DNA from: Nostoc sp. KVJ20
GTDB lineage: Bacteria; Cyanobacteriota; Cyanobacteriia; Cyanobacteriales; Nostocaceae
Direction of reading: 5' to 3'
NCBI RefSeq assembly: GCF_001712795.1
Contig: NZ_KV757554.1
Coordinates: forward strand, 600-40,986
Length of the DNA: 40,387 nt
Within the stretch, counting starts at the first letter, position 1. The number at the start of each line of letters is the position of its first letter. Below, piece by piece: positions 1 to 8,539 of the stretch. The notes below the pieces were generated by a model. The model was not told where the DNA came from and did not search any database. It saw only the letters and a program-made list of their open reading frames with translations. Both the position numbers and the translations under genes were made by a program.

Positions 1-2238
1 GACTGGGAATGGGGAGTGGGGAGTGGGGAGTGGGGAGTGGGGAGTTTTGCCCAATTTTACTAAGACTACTTCGCAGGTGGCTTGGCGAATTACGGTGTCT
101 ACGACTGTGCCAAAAATCCGACCTGGGGTAGATGTGTTACCTTTCCATCCCATTAAAATTAGGTCGATATGTTGTTCGTTAATTGTTTCCAAAATTGCCT
201 GCGCCACGTCGTGGGTAACTCGAATCTGCGTGTGCAGGGGAATTTTCCATTTTTTTGCTAAGACTTCTGCCTGTCGTAGCAAGCGGCGACTTTTTGCCGT
301 TCTTACCTGTGTTTCCGATGGGGAACTGTGGCGGGGTATCAGCATCACTTGCACGCAATCTATTTCATAATGGCGATCGCGGGCAATAGCTGCTGCCATA
401 AGTAACAAAATACCTGCTGTTTCGGGATTAGCTACGGGCACTAATAATCTACCTCTGCCGATGCTGGGCGAGCGCGTTTGGTAAACTATGTATGAAGGTT
501 CTGGTCGCAATCCAGGAGTCCTGTTGTCACAATTGAGATGATCTGCTTCTGCCCGAATAATATCTGCACGGGTAATAATCCCAATCAGTTTCCGTCCATC
601 CACCACTGGTAAGCGACTGATTTGATAGCGATCGAGTAAATACAGTACATTCCCCAAGGTGTGGATTGGTGTTACTGTCACTGGGACAGATGTCATAATT
701 TCTTTTAAAAAAACATCGGCTAGGTTGCGATCGCGAAGTGTGTGATTTGTACTCTCGCGTGTTTTTAGCAAATCTGATTGCGTCACAATCCCCACTAACT
801 TGCTATCTTCTACCACAGGAAAACCGCGATGATGGGAACGGGCAAAAGCTTGCATTGCTTCTTCCAAACTCATCTCTGCATCTAGAGTTTCCACCCGTTC
901 TTGCATCACATCTTTTGCGGTTAACTTGGTTAATGCTCCCTCCATCGGTACTTCTTTAGTTAAAGTGATGCCCTTTAACTCCAAAAGTTTCTCATAAAGC
1001 GAACCAGGCACAACCTTATCCGCAACCAAATAAGCTGCTACAGAAACAATCATCAAAGGTAACACCAGATTGAAATCTGTAGTCATTTCAAACACAATCA
1101 CAATTGCTGTGATTGGAACCTTGGAAACGGCACTAAAAAATCCACCCATACCCGCTAAGGCGTAAGTAGTAGGAGAACCAGATCCAGTAACATATAACTC
1201 AAATACACCGATAATATGTCCCAAACAAGAACCCAAAATCAGACTGGGAGCGAATAATCCCCCTGGTGCGCCTGAACCAAATGCTATCAGTGTGAGGATG
1301 AACTGGGCAGCAAAAGCGATCGCTGCTACGCTAGGATGTGCCCCTCCAGTAATTAAAGACTCTCGTAATCCGGTATTATCACGGAATGACGCCGGGAGTA
1401 TGGCCACAATAATACCAGAGATAAATCCAGCTAAAGCCACCCGCAGCGGTAAGCTGATATGTAATCTTCTATAAAATTTAATACTAAATATTAAGCCGCG
1501 ATTAAACAATGCACCAAACAACCCTGCCAAAATACCCAATAGCACAAAAAAGGGAATTTCGGGTATAGAAAATTGGCTGGAAGATTGCGTCAATTGCAGG
1601 TTAAGGTCAAGAGAGCCACCACCTAAAAGTCGGGATATTACCCCACCAATAAAGGATGCGATAATGGCAGTTCCCAGAGTCAGCCCTGATAAATCCTGGA
1701 GTAACTCTTCAACGATAAATAATACACCTGCGATCGGGGCATTGAAAGCAGCCGCCAAACCAGCACCCGCACCTGCTGCAATCATTTGCCGTCGATGATC
1801 TGGGGAAGTGGGAACCCAACGACTCATCCCTGCTGCTAAACTAGCCCCAACTTGGACAGTGGGGCCTTGGCGTCCCAGCGTCATACCGGAACCGATGGCG
1901 ATAATAGCACTGAGTAACTTTACACCTGCCACCCGCCAAGATAATGACATCGGTACATTGGCAAGAGTTGCTTTCACTTGCGGGATACCGCTACCAGCGG
2001 CTTCTGGTGCCAACCTATCCACCAACCATCCAGCCACAAACCCCAGGATCAGACCAATTGCTGGTAGTGCCAGCCATACCGGGAAAAGGTGGGTAGTATG
2101 GACTCGCCATGTTCCCAGCCATCCCGAACCCACTTTCAGGAACACCGCAGATAGGGCAGCAACCAAACCGATAATACAAGCTTCGGCGATCGCTAAACCC
2201 TTTCTAGGCTGCCACCAGGTGCGAAAGCGCTGATTCAT
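1..2238 (-). CDS. ClC chloride transporter/channel with CBS pair and UspA-like C-terminus (3' end outside window)
   Basis: Reading from the ATG at 2238 the frame stays open to base 1 (746 codons), so the C-terminus is cut by the window edge. The membrane part carries ClC hallmarks: GSGIPQVK near residue 90, GRQGPTVQVGA near 122-132, the FNAPIAGVLFIVEE helix with the internal Glu pair, and GGLFAPSLILG. Two CBS domains follow at about residues 430-560, including VMQERVETLDAEMSLEEA and GFPVVEDSKLVGIVTQSDL. A UspA-like domain (LLVPVANPETAGILL ... DLILMGWKGN) occupies about 575-735. ClC proteins move Cl- through the membrane as channels or Cl-/H+ antiporters, and CBS domains usually sense adenine nucleotides. 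Unusually, the external gating Glu of GREGP is Gln (codon 124, bases 1867-1869). The last codons run into a heptamer array. Confidence 0.93.
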   Translation of the reverse strand, partial: MNQRFRTWWQPRKGLAIAEACIIGLVAALSAVFLKVGSGWLGTWRVHTTHLFPVWLALPAIGLILGFVAGWLVDRLAPEAAGSGIPQVKATLANVPMSLSWRVAGVKLLSAIIAIGSGMTLGRQGPTVQVGASLAAGMSRWVPTSPDHRRQMIAAGAGAGLAAAFNAPIAGVLFIVEELLQDLSGLTLGTAIIASFIGGVISRLLGGGSLDLNLQLTQSSSQFSIPEIPFFVLLGILAGLFGALFNRGLIFSIKFYRRLHISLPLRVALAGFISGIIVAILPASFRDNTGLRESLITGGAHPSVAAIAFAAQFILTLIAFGSGAPGGLFAPSLILGSCLGHIIGVFELYVTGSGSPTTYALAGMGGFFSAVSKVPITAIVIVFEMTTDFNLVLPLMIVSVAAYLVADKVVPGSLYEKLLELKGITLTKEVPMEGALTKLTAKDVMQERVETLDAEMSLEEAMQAFARSHHRGFPVVEDSKLVGIVTQSDLLKTRESTNHTLRDRNLADVFLKEIMTSVPVTVTPIHTLGNVLYLLDRYQISRLPVVDGRKLIGIITRADIIRAEADHLNCDNRTPGLRPEPSYIVYQTRSPSIGRGRLLVPVANPETAGILLLMAAAIARDRHYEIDCVQVMLIPRHSSPSETQVRTAKSRRLLRQAEVLAKKWKIPLHTQIRVTHDVAQAILETINEQHIDLILMGWKGNTSTPGRIFGTVVDTVIRQATCEVVLVKLGKTPHSPLPTPHSPFPV
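3..45. repeat. Heptamer tandem repeat (GGGGAGT type)
   Basis: About five consecutive copies of the 7-bp unit GGGGAGT follow a GGGAAT start. It is an STRR-type array. It overlaps the open 3' end of the ClC frame, so either the array is translated as a Pro/Ser/His-rich tail or a stop lies just outside the window. Confidence 0.85.
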
Positions 2239-2350
2239 ACCAATTTTGGATTTTAGATTTTGGATTTTGGATTGCTGTTACCGGAATCTCAGAGGATGTT
2301 TTAAAAGTCATTGGAAAATGTAACTTGTTGCTACACAGCACTATCCTCAA

Positions 2351-2407
2351 TTACGAATTACGAATTACGTTAGCGTAGCGTTAGCGACGTAGGAGCGTCA
2401 TTACGAA
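2351..2407. repeat. Dispersed repeat, copy 1 (inverted copy at 33179-33245)
   Basis: Alternating TTACGAATTACG units flank a core containing GTTAGCGTAGCGTTAGCGAC and GTAGGAGCGTCATTACG. The reverse complement of almost the same sequence lies at 33179-33245. It abuts the stop codon of the PmbA-like gene, and no coding potential is seen. Confidence 0.8.
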
Positions 2408-3721
2408 TTAATTACTTCTCCCCGTGGTGGATAGCCCTTCTACTATCAGAGACGGAGTATAACAAGAACCATTCCAATCAGCATCATTGCCCAGTGTAAC
2501 CAATTGTTTGAGGGCTGTGTAGACATTACCTGCTACCATCGTATCCTTAACACGCCCAATTACCTGACCATTTTGGACGCGGTAGCCTAAATCAACATTG
2601 ATTGAAAAATCTCCAGAAATACTGCCGCCACCACCCAACATTTGATCCACAATCAAGCCATCATCTAGTTGTTCAATTAAGTCTGGTAGTGATGCCGAAC
2701 CTGGCTGGATGAGAAAATTAAATAAACCAGGGGTGGGATAGCTGCCCAAGCCAGGGCGAAAACCATTTCCAGTGGTGTCAGTTCCCAATTGGCGTCCGGT
2801 GGTGCGATCGCCATAAAAATGCTGTAAAATCCCGTTTTGGATAAATACTAAAGATTTAGTTGGAGTGCCTTCATCATCAAAGGGGCAACTATAAGGGCCC
2901 GCTTCTGGATCTTGGTAGAGGGTAAGACTGGGTGCAACTACTTCCTTACCCAAACGTTCTGCCCAAGGGGAAGCCACTTCTAAGACTCGCTTGCCATTCA
3001 ACGCTGCTTGTACAGTACCCCAAAGCATATCGGCGGCTTTAGAAGTGAATAAAATCGGGACACGGCCAGTAGGAGGTGAAACATTTTCTCTGGCCCAAAT
3101 TAACCGTTGTAAAATTTGGTTAGCTAATCTTTCCGGGTGGAGTTCTCCCCGCTTAGTTTGACCATCAGAAACACTTAAAAAATCATCGCCGCGTACCCAT
3201 TCTGCTGATATGTAGCAGCTGAGGGTAGTATCCGTATAGTGACAATCTAAACCTTTAGTGTTGACTAGTCTAGTGGTTTCAATATCACATTCCCAGTCAC
3301 CATTGCATACAACATCGGGATAGGCATCACGGATGAGTGCGATCGCTTCCTTGCCCCAATCTACCAAAACCTCTATGGGCACACTTTCCCCTATATCTGG
3401 GTAGGAGGGCTGAGAGTTAGAGCCTAATTCTACTGTTTCTGGTTGATTGAGTTGACTGAGTGCCAGAGCTTTTTCCACCATTACTTCGGCTGTGACAGAA
3501 CCGTAAGCCACCGTGAGTCCTGGTTGCCCGTTTCGCCAAAGCCTTAGTGCTGTGCCTTCAGATTGACTGGTTTCTAGCTGTTTGAGCCGGTTTGCCTCAA
3601 AAAACACTGGACGAGAAAGCGATCGCGACTGATACACCTCAGCTGCTTCTGCTCCAGATTTTATAGCTAGTTCCAGCAGCTGTTCTGCTAGTGTATCTTG
3701 TGACAAATTTTCAGAACCCAT
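2408..3721 (-). CDS. PmbA/TldE-type metalloprotease-family protein
   Basis: The C-terminal block GGGGSISGDFSINVDLGYRV...GRVKDTMVAGNVY and the N-terminal AEQLLELAIKSGAEAAEVYQ are typical of the TldD/PmbA (peptidase U62) family. I see no HExxxH zinc motif, which fits the PmbA/TldE partner rather than catalytic TldD. In E. coli, TldD/TldE form a heterodimer that trims peptides such as microcin B17 and CcdA; a cyanobacterial substrate cannot be read from sequence. The chosen ATG at 3721 has AAGGG three bases upstream and gives 437 residues. An in-frame ATG at 3754 would add 11 residues (MRFKIHNSLRV) that do not look like the family. No TldD partner gene is visible in the window. Confidence 0.88.
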   Translation of the reverse strand: MGSENLSQDTLAEQLLELAIKSGAEAAEVYQSRSLSRPVFFEANRLKQLETSQSEGTALRLWRNGQPGLTVAYGSVTAEVMVEKALALSQLNQPETVELGSNSQPSYPDIGESVPIEVLVDWGKEAIALIRDAYPDVVCNGDWECDIETTRLVNTKGLDCHYTDTTLSCYISAEWVRGDDFLSVSDGQTKRGELHPERLANQILQRLIWARENVSPPTGRVPILFTSKAADMLWGTVQAALNGKRVLEVASPWAERLGKEVVAPSLTLYQDPEAGPYSCPFDDEGTPTKSLVFIQNGILQHFYGDRTTGRQLGTDTTGNGFRPGLGSYPTPGLFNFLIQPGSASLPDLIEQLDDGLIVDQMLGGGGSISGDFSINVDLGYRVQNGQVIGRVKDTMVAGNVYTALKQLVTLGNDADWNGSCYTPSLIVEGLSTTGRSN

Positions 3722-3935
3722 GACCCTTAGTGAATTGTGGATTTTGAACCGCATATCAACGCTTTCTCAAGAAAAGTGCGATCGTCAAAAGCCGACGATC
3801 AGACTTTCTGCTGATGAACGCAGATAACTATCCAAAAATCATCAGCGTATTTCGATAGTTACGATTTAAAACCGCAGATCAACACTGATGGACGCAGTTA
3901 ATTATCCCAAATCATTGCCATGTCTCAACGGATCT

Positions 3936-4046
3936 GGTCATTTGTCATTTGTCATTTGTCATTTGTCATTTGTCATTGGTCATTTGTCATTGGTCATTGG
4001 TCATTGGTCATTGGTCATTGGTCATTGGTCATTGGTCATTGGGCAT
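3936..4046. repeat. Heptamer tandem repeat (GGTCATT/TGTCATT)
   Basis: About fifteen uninterrupted 7-bp units switch from TGTCATT to GGTCATT along the array. This is an STRR array of the kind common between Nostoc genes. The same unit family, reverse-complemented as AATGACC, recurs at 11603-11660. Confidence 0.92.
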
Positions 4047-4061
4047 GGTTATTCTCCTTGT

Positions 4062-4145
4062 CCCCATGCCCCATTCCCCATTCCCCATTCCCCATTCCCC
4101 ATTCCCCATTCCCCAATCCCCATTCCCCACTCCCCACTCCCCACT
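4062..4145. repeat. Heptamer tandem repeat (CCCCATT, ending CCCCACT)
   Basis: About eleven 7-bp units, mostly CCCCATT, drift to CCCCACT at the end. The array stops one base before the stop codon of the Tab2-like gene. Its complement (GGGGAAT/GGGGAGT) is the unit seen at 3-45 and 37474-37504. Confidence 0.92.
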
Positions 4146-4146
4146 T

Positions 4147-5007
4147 TCAAAGATTAACCTCTTGCAACAGCCAAAAACCAGCAAAAGATTCTGCTTTAGG
4201 ATCAGACTGCACACCGATAAAATGCACTCCGTTAGCTTTTTGCTTGGCTTCTTCAAAACCTTTAGCTTCTGCTAAGATTTGAGGCTTCTTAATATTTGCC
4301 ACAATCCAGCTTTCAGTTACACCGGTTTCTAAAAGCAATCTTGCCTCTTCGCTGGTGTCAAATCTCAAAAAAGCCAACTCCAAACCAGACATCCAGCCAG
4401 CTAAGGGCAACGCTCTCGGTGAGAAAATCAAAATACCAGGAATCCGAGCTTCTGGTGAAACTTTCGCCAACTCTAAAGGAAAAGCTTCACCAAAACCAAT
4501 TTCCCACTCTGGCATCTCAGCAAAATCCGCAGCATCTAAGGTAACAAATACCCACTGCTGTCCTTCCAAAGCATCTGGTAAACGTTGCGGCAAAGGTTTT
4601 TCCAAGCGGACTGAGGGATTAGTCCCCCCTTGATACCCTGCCTCTTGAGGATACACTTCCTCCATCCGCTGTTCTAACCATTGGTTGAGAACCAAAGTAC
4701 GGCGGCTAGGTTGGGCGGGAATGCTCAAGTCTTGACAGGCTTTAGTAATCATATTGTTCATTTGGCGGCGGAAAAAGCGGATTTTAATTGGTGCTTTTCC
4801 AGCTTGGTCAATAGCCTCCTGCAATGCTGTCCGCAACCAGCCCGAATTTACCTGGGTACTGGGACAATATTGAGCATAGCGAAACAAAGAATCTGGTTTT
4901 GTGTCGATATCTAAGGGGCTTTCGCAGACTAAGACTTCCCAAACTTTTTTCTGATTAGCGTCCAAAATCGGACGAGAGTAAAAATCGATTTCCCAAATAC
5001 TGCCCAT
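4147..5007 (-). CDS. Tab2/Atab2-family RNA-binding protein (DUF1092)
   Basis: 286 residues. It starts MGSIWEIDFYSRPILD and ends AGFWLLQEVNL, both characteristic of the Tab2/Atab2 family found in cyanobacteria and chloroplast-bearing eukaryotes. Internal blocks IKIRFFRRQMNNMI and MSGLELAFLRFDTSEEARLLLETG also fit. In Chlamydomonas, Tab2 binds the psaB leader and promotes its translation; Arabidopsis ATAB2 supports synthesis of photosystem I and II subunits. The role in cyanobacteria is less settled and a photosystem translation role here is inference. There is no signal peptide or membrane segment, so it is probably cytosolic. It stands alone on the minus strand with repeats on both sides. Confidence 0.92.
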   Translation of the reverse strand: MGSIWEIDFYSRPILDANQKKVWEVLVCESPLDIDTKPDSLFRYAQYCPSTQVNSGWLRTALQEAIDQAGKAPIKIRFFRRQMNNMITKACQDLSIPAQPSRRTLVLNQWLEQRMEEVYPQEAGYQGGTNPSVRLEKPLPQRLPDALEGQQWVFVTLDAADFAEMPEWEIGFGEAFPLELAKVSPEARIPGILIFSPRALPLAGWMSGLELAFLRFDTSEEARLLLETGVTESWIVANIKKPQILAEAKGFEEAKQKANGVHFIGVQSDPKAESFAGFWLLQEVNL

Positions 5008-5491
5008 GTTTTGCGGTAAAAATCTGGCTGTTATGTTTTCCTGATATGTTGATCATACGAGTCTTGGGGCAGCATTGGACATTGGACATGGGGCATTTGA
5101 CATGGGGCATGGGGCATTGGGAATTGAGATAAATGAGTCTTTGAGGTGGATGAAGGGAGTTCTGAGATGGATGTTTGAAATTTTAACTCTTCACCATCAA
5201 TCTTATTTTTTATCAGGCGATCGCTCAAGCATGGATTGCTCACAAGTGAAAAATCAAGGAGTGTGGAGAGTGTGGGGAGATAGAAAAAAGCAACAAACCT
5301 CCCACACCATGAGTGAGAAATCCGGGTCAAGGAGGATTTTATAGGTTGGCAAGTCCAAAAACTGACGATTCCTTAACCATCCCACTCCCTAATCAACCTG
5401 GCGGTTGATATAGGTCGGAGATGTTTTCGTCATCGTCCGGCTATCCATCCCCTTCCTCAGCGCAGCAGGAAGGGGAATTCCGCCGAATTAG
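5008..5491. other. Intergenic region with heptamer repeats
   Basis: 484 bp without a convincing gene. A degenerate heptamer array (TGGACAT, GGGGCAT, TTGACAT units) lies at about 5080-5126. The middle part is unremarkable, and a strong hairpin lies at 5449-5475. Frames of about 90-100 residues on both strands cross the repeat and have no recognisable motif. Confidence 0.65.
5449..5475 (-). terminator. Hairpin after the RTX gene, possible terminator
   Basis: A 9-bp perfect stem (CCCCTTCCT / AGGAAGGGG) with a 9-nt loop starts 17 bases past the stop codon of the RTX gene. No clear U-run follows on the minus strand, so it may be a terminator, an RNA-stabilising hairpin or a dispersed palindrome. 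Confidence 0.5.
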
Positions 5492-8400
5492 TTAAACAAC
5501 CACAAAATTGTTGTTCGTTAGTGACAACCCAGTAGATAATTCTGCAAATTGTACCTGAGTAAATGCGCCTGCATTACCATCTTGGTCAAAGAACAATGCA
5601 CCTGTAGTGGAGTTATAAATAAATCGCTGGCTGCTAGTGGTTGCAGATTCTCCAAGTGTAAACTGACTTGTCTTAAGTACACCTGCTGATAAACCGCCAC
5701 CAAAACCAGCAGCCGACACCTGAATTAGTTCATTAGTGGCATCGAAGTCACGTATCAGATTAAAACCTCCTTCATTGAAGAAGGTATCGAAAACAAAGGT
5801 ATCAGTGCCACCTTCCCCATAGAGACTATCATTACCATAGTTACCTCTGAGGGTATCATCACCATTACCACCTTTAAGGGTGTTATTACCTGAGCTACTA
5901 GAGGCTATCAGGGAATCATTACCATCGCCCCCATCTAATAGATTATTGCCTGCTGAAAAGCTACCATCCAATGTATCGTTACCAACACCACCTTTAAGGG
6001 TGTTATTACCTGAAGCACCAGAGGCTATCAGGGAATCATTACCATCGCCCCCATCTAATAGATTATTGCCTGTTGAACCGGAAATACCCAATGTATCGTT
6101 ACCAACACCACCTTTGAGGGTGTTCTCACCAGAGGTGTTAACAGCAGAGAGTAAATCATTACCATCGTCCCCATCTAATAAATTATCGCCTGTTGAACCG
6201 TAAACATTCAAGATATCATCACCAGCACCACCGTTGAGGGTGTTATCGCCAGATATGCTACCCTGAACGTAATTTCCGAATTCGTCGTAAATGTAACTAA
6301 AAGCCTGTAAAGAATCATTGCCATTGCCTCCATTGAGGAGGTGATCCCCTGTCGAAAGACTAATATTCAAGAAATCGTCACCAGCGCCACCATCTACTGT
6401 ATCGTTACCATTGCCTGGGCGGAGCGTATCATTACCATTGCTTCCCACAAGATAATCATCGTAGTCTGTACCTGTGATATTTAATTGTTCGATATTCTTA
6501 TAGCTAAACACTGTTGTGTCTGCCGTCGAAGAAATTACTGTAATGTTAGTAGCAGGATTGAAAGTCGAAGTAATTCCCGTGGTAGCACTGCTATAACTGA
6601 AAGACAAGATGTCGTTACCTGCTCCCCCGTCTACTGTTTGAGTGACTAACGTAGATAGGGAGTCAAAATTTAAGGAATCATTGCCATTGCCACCATTAAG
6701 GGTGTTATTGCCAGTGCCACCATTGAGAGTATCATTGCCATCGCCACCGTTGAGAATATTATTGCCATCGCCACCCCTCAAAATGTCATTGCCACTTAAG
6801 CCTTCAAGAATGTCATCACCCCCTTGACCATTGATGACATCATTTGAATTGTCAAAGCCACTAACATTGTTGTCTAGGTCGTTTAGGAAGGTGACTGTGT
6901 TTTTTTTAAAGACAGTGCTTTGGGTGGAGTTGGCATCGAAGACATCAAAGCTGTCGGTGATGGCAGTTTGCCCATAAAACAGAATATTGCCCAAATCTAC
7001 AGTGGCTCCAGTAGATTTGGTAAGGTTTTCTAGGTTTTCCAGAGCAAAGTTTTCCAGGATGAATCTGGTATCACCATACCCTTGAAAGCTAATTTCCAAA
7101 CTTGTGCCATTCTGGGTGAGAAGTAAATTGTCGGCAGTGAAGCTACTATCGTTCTGGAATATTAGAGTGTCCACTTCGGCTGTAACTGCTGCTGTGGGGT
7201 TTGTTCCTTTACCTACTCCATCAAAATCGGCGATCGTAGTAGTGCCATTATTAATGGTGTCGCTGTATCTACCATTGTCGTTGTATGAGCCGTCGTAAAC
7301 AAATTTATCCTTACCACCGCCGCCTGTGAGGCTATCATTGCCATTACCACCACTGAGGCTATCATCGCCATTACCACCACTGAGGGTGTTGTTACCAGTG
7401 GCACCAGAGGCTGTTAGAGTATCATTGCCATCGCCTCCATCTAGGAGGTTATTGCCTGAGGAGATAGAGTTGAAGTAGGAGTCTTGATATATAGACAAAA
7501 AGCCAGAGATGTCTAGAAAATCATTGCCATCGCCTCCAAAAAGCAGGTTATCGCCTGATGATCCACTAGCACTCAAGATATCATCACCATTACCGCCGTT
7601 GAGGGTGTTATCGCCATCTGAGCCAGAGTCAGACGATGTGTACTGCTCACTCCTTACAATCCCAGAGATAGAGAGAGAATCATTGCCATCGCCCCCATCT
7701 AAGAGGTTATCGCCTAATGAACCACTAGCATTTAAAGTATCATCACCAGCACCACCGTTGAGGGTATTGTTGCCTAAAGAGCGATCGTCGTAGCCTGGTA
7801 TGTAGGCGTTGTATTCGTCGCTGCCAGAGGTGGAGAGAAAATCATTGCCATCGCCCCCATTAAACAGATTATTGCTTGAGGGGGAGTCAGCATACAAAGT
7901 ATCGTCACCAACACCACCGTTGAGGGTATTATTGCCCGCGCCACCCCTCAAAATGTCATTGCCACTTAAGCCTTCAAGAATGTCATCACCCCCTTGACCA
8001 TTGATGACATCATTTGAATTGTCAAAGCCACTAACATTGTTGGATAGGTCGTTTAGGAAGGTGACTGTGTTTTTTTTAAAGACAGTGCTTTGAGTGGAGT
8101 TGGCATCGAAGACATCAAAGCTGTCGGTAATGGTAGTTTGCCCATAAAACAGAATATTGCCTAAATCTACAGTGGCTCCAGCAGATTTAGTGAGGTTATC
8201 CAGGTTTTCCAGAGCAAAGTTTTCCAGGATGAATTTGTAACTACCAAATCCTTGAAAGCCGATTTCCAAACTTGTACCATTCTGGGCGAGGAGCAAGTTT
8301 TGAGCAGTAAAACCACTATAGCGCTGGAAACTTAGGGTATCCACTTCGGCAATGACTGCTGCTGTGGGGTTTGTTCCTTTGCCTACTCCACCGAAATCGG

Positions 8401-8539
8401 TGATCTTATTAATGTAGTTTGAGCCGCCGTCAAAAAATATATCGTTGCCACCGCCACCAGTTAGGGTGTCAGTGTAACCGTTGTGTTCAAAAGCACCCTT
8501 TAGTGTGTCGTTACCGCTGGTTCCAATGATAATTGGCAT
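5492..8539 (-). CDS. RTX-type (hemolysin-type) calcium-binding repeat protein
   Basis: 1015 residues dominated by nonapeptides of the form GGxGxDxLx (for example LSGGNGDDSLSGGNGND), which bind Ca2+ and fold as a parallel beta-roll. Such proteins normally leave the cell by type I secretion through an uncleaved C-terminal signal. The final ~120 residues (FVFDTFFNEGGFNLIRDF ... to FVVV) resemble the C-terminal region of these proteins. There is no N-terminal signal peptide and no recognisable enzymatic domain. Residues about 47-200 and 437-590 are near-identical copies containing DSFDVFDANSTQSTVFKKN. The ATG at 8539 has AGGAA about seven bases upstream. An A8 run occurs in each duplicate. The role (surface layer, adhesion or other) is unknown. 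No type I secretion genes are in the window. Confidence 0.92.
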   Translation of the reverse strand: MPIIIGTSGNDTLKGAFEHNGYTDTLTGGGGNDIFFDGGSNYINKITDFGGVGKGTNPTAAVIAEVDTLSFQRYSGFTAQNLLLAQNGTSLEIGFQGFGSYKFILENFALENLDNLTKSAGATVDLGNILFYGQTTITDSFDVFDANSTQSTVFKKNTVTFLNDLSNNVSGFDNSNDVINGQGGDDILEGLSGNDILRGGAGNNTLNGGVGDDTLYADSPSSNNLFNGGDGNDFLSTSGSDEYNAYIPGYDDRSLGNNTLNGGAGDDTLNASGSLGDNLLDGGDGNDSLSISGIVRSEQYTSSDSGSDGDNTLNGGNGDDILSASGSSGDNLLFGGDGNDFLDISGFLSIYQDSYFNSISSGNNLLDGGDGNDTLTASGATGNNTLSGGNGDDSLSGGNGNDSLTGGGGKDKFVYDGSYNDNGRYSDTINNGTTTIADFDGVGKGTNPTAAVTAEVDTLIFQNDSSFTADNLLLTQNGTSLEISFQGYGDTRFILENFALENLENLTKSTGATVDLGNILFYGQTAITDSFDVFDANSTQSTVFKKNTVTFLNDLDNNVSGFDNSNDVINGQGGDDILEGLSGNDILRGGDGNNILNGGDGNDTLNGGTGNNTLNGGNGNDSLNFDSLSTLVTQTVDGGAGNDILSFSYSSATTGITSTFNPATNITVISSTADTTVFSYKNIEQLNITGTDYDDYLVGSNGNDTLRPGNGNDTVDGGAGDDFLNISLSTGDHLLNGGNGNDSLQAFSYIYDEFGNYVQGSISGDNTLNGGAGDDILNVYGSTGDNLLDGDDGNDLLSAVNTSGENTLKGGVGNDTLGISGSTGNNLLDGGDGNDSLIASGASGNNTLKGGVGNDTLDGSFSAGNNLLDGGDGNDSLIASSSSGNNTLKGGNGDDTLRGNYGNDSLYGEGGTDTFVFDTFFNEGGFNLIRDFDATNELIQVSAAGFGGGLSAGVLKTSQFTLGESATTSSQRFIYNSTTGALFFDQDGNAGAFTQVQFAELSTGLSLTNNNFVVV
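6771..7230 (-). repeat. Intragenic duplication, unit B of the RTX gene
   Basis: About 460 bp that match 7941-8400 at a constant offset of 1170 bp (390 codons) with no indel, differing at scattered bases. It encodes the non-RTX block plus the following NDVINGQGGDDILEG repeats. Confidence 0.9.
7941..8400 (-). repeat. Intragenic duplication, unit A of the RTX gene
   Basis: Partner of 6771-7230. The coding-strand stretches around the A8 run and the VDLGNILFYGQT segment are almost identical at the nucleotide level, which points to recent duplication or ongoing gene conversion. Confidence 0.9.

Larger units (their letters stand above)
3722..4146. other. Repeat-filled intergenic region
   Basis: 425 bp between two minus-strand genes. 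It holds short repeated phrases (for example GCAGATCAACACTGATGGACGCAG near 3874-3897) and two heptamer arrays listed separately. Short frames across the arrays have only repeat-driven composition and were rejected as genes. Confidence 0.7.

Noticed and set aside
3936..4046. CRISPR-like array
   Set aside because: Tandem 7-bp units without spacers, so a simple repeat array rather than CRISPR.
3888..4282. Several overlapping frames over the GGTCATT and CCCCATT arrays
   Set aside because: Open in three frames only because a 7-bp repeat shifts frame without stops; composition is purely repetitive.
5880..8000. Plus-strand frames opposite the RTX gene (LPSPPLRVLLP-type)
   Set aside because: Antisense shadows of the Gly/Asp/Asn repeats; composition fully explained by the minus-strand gene.
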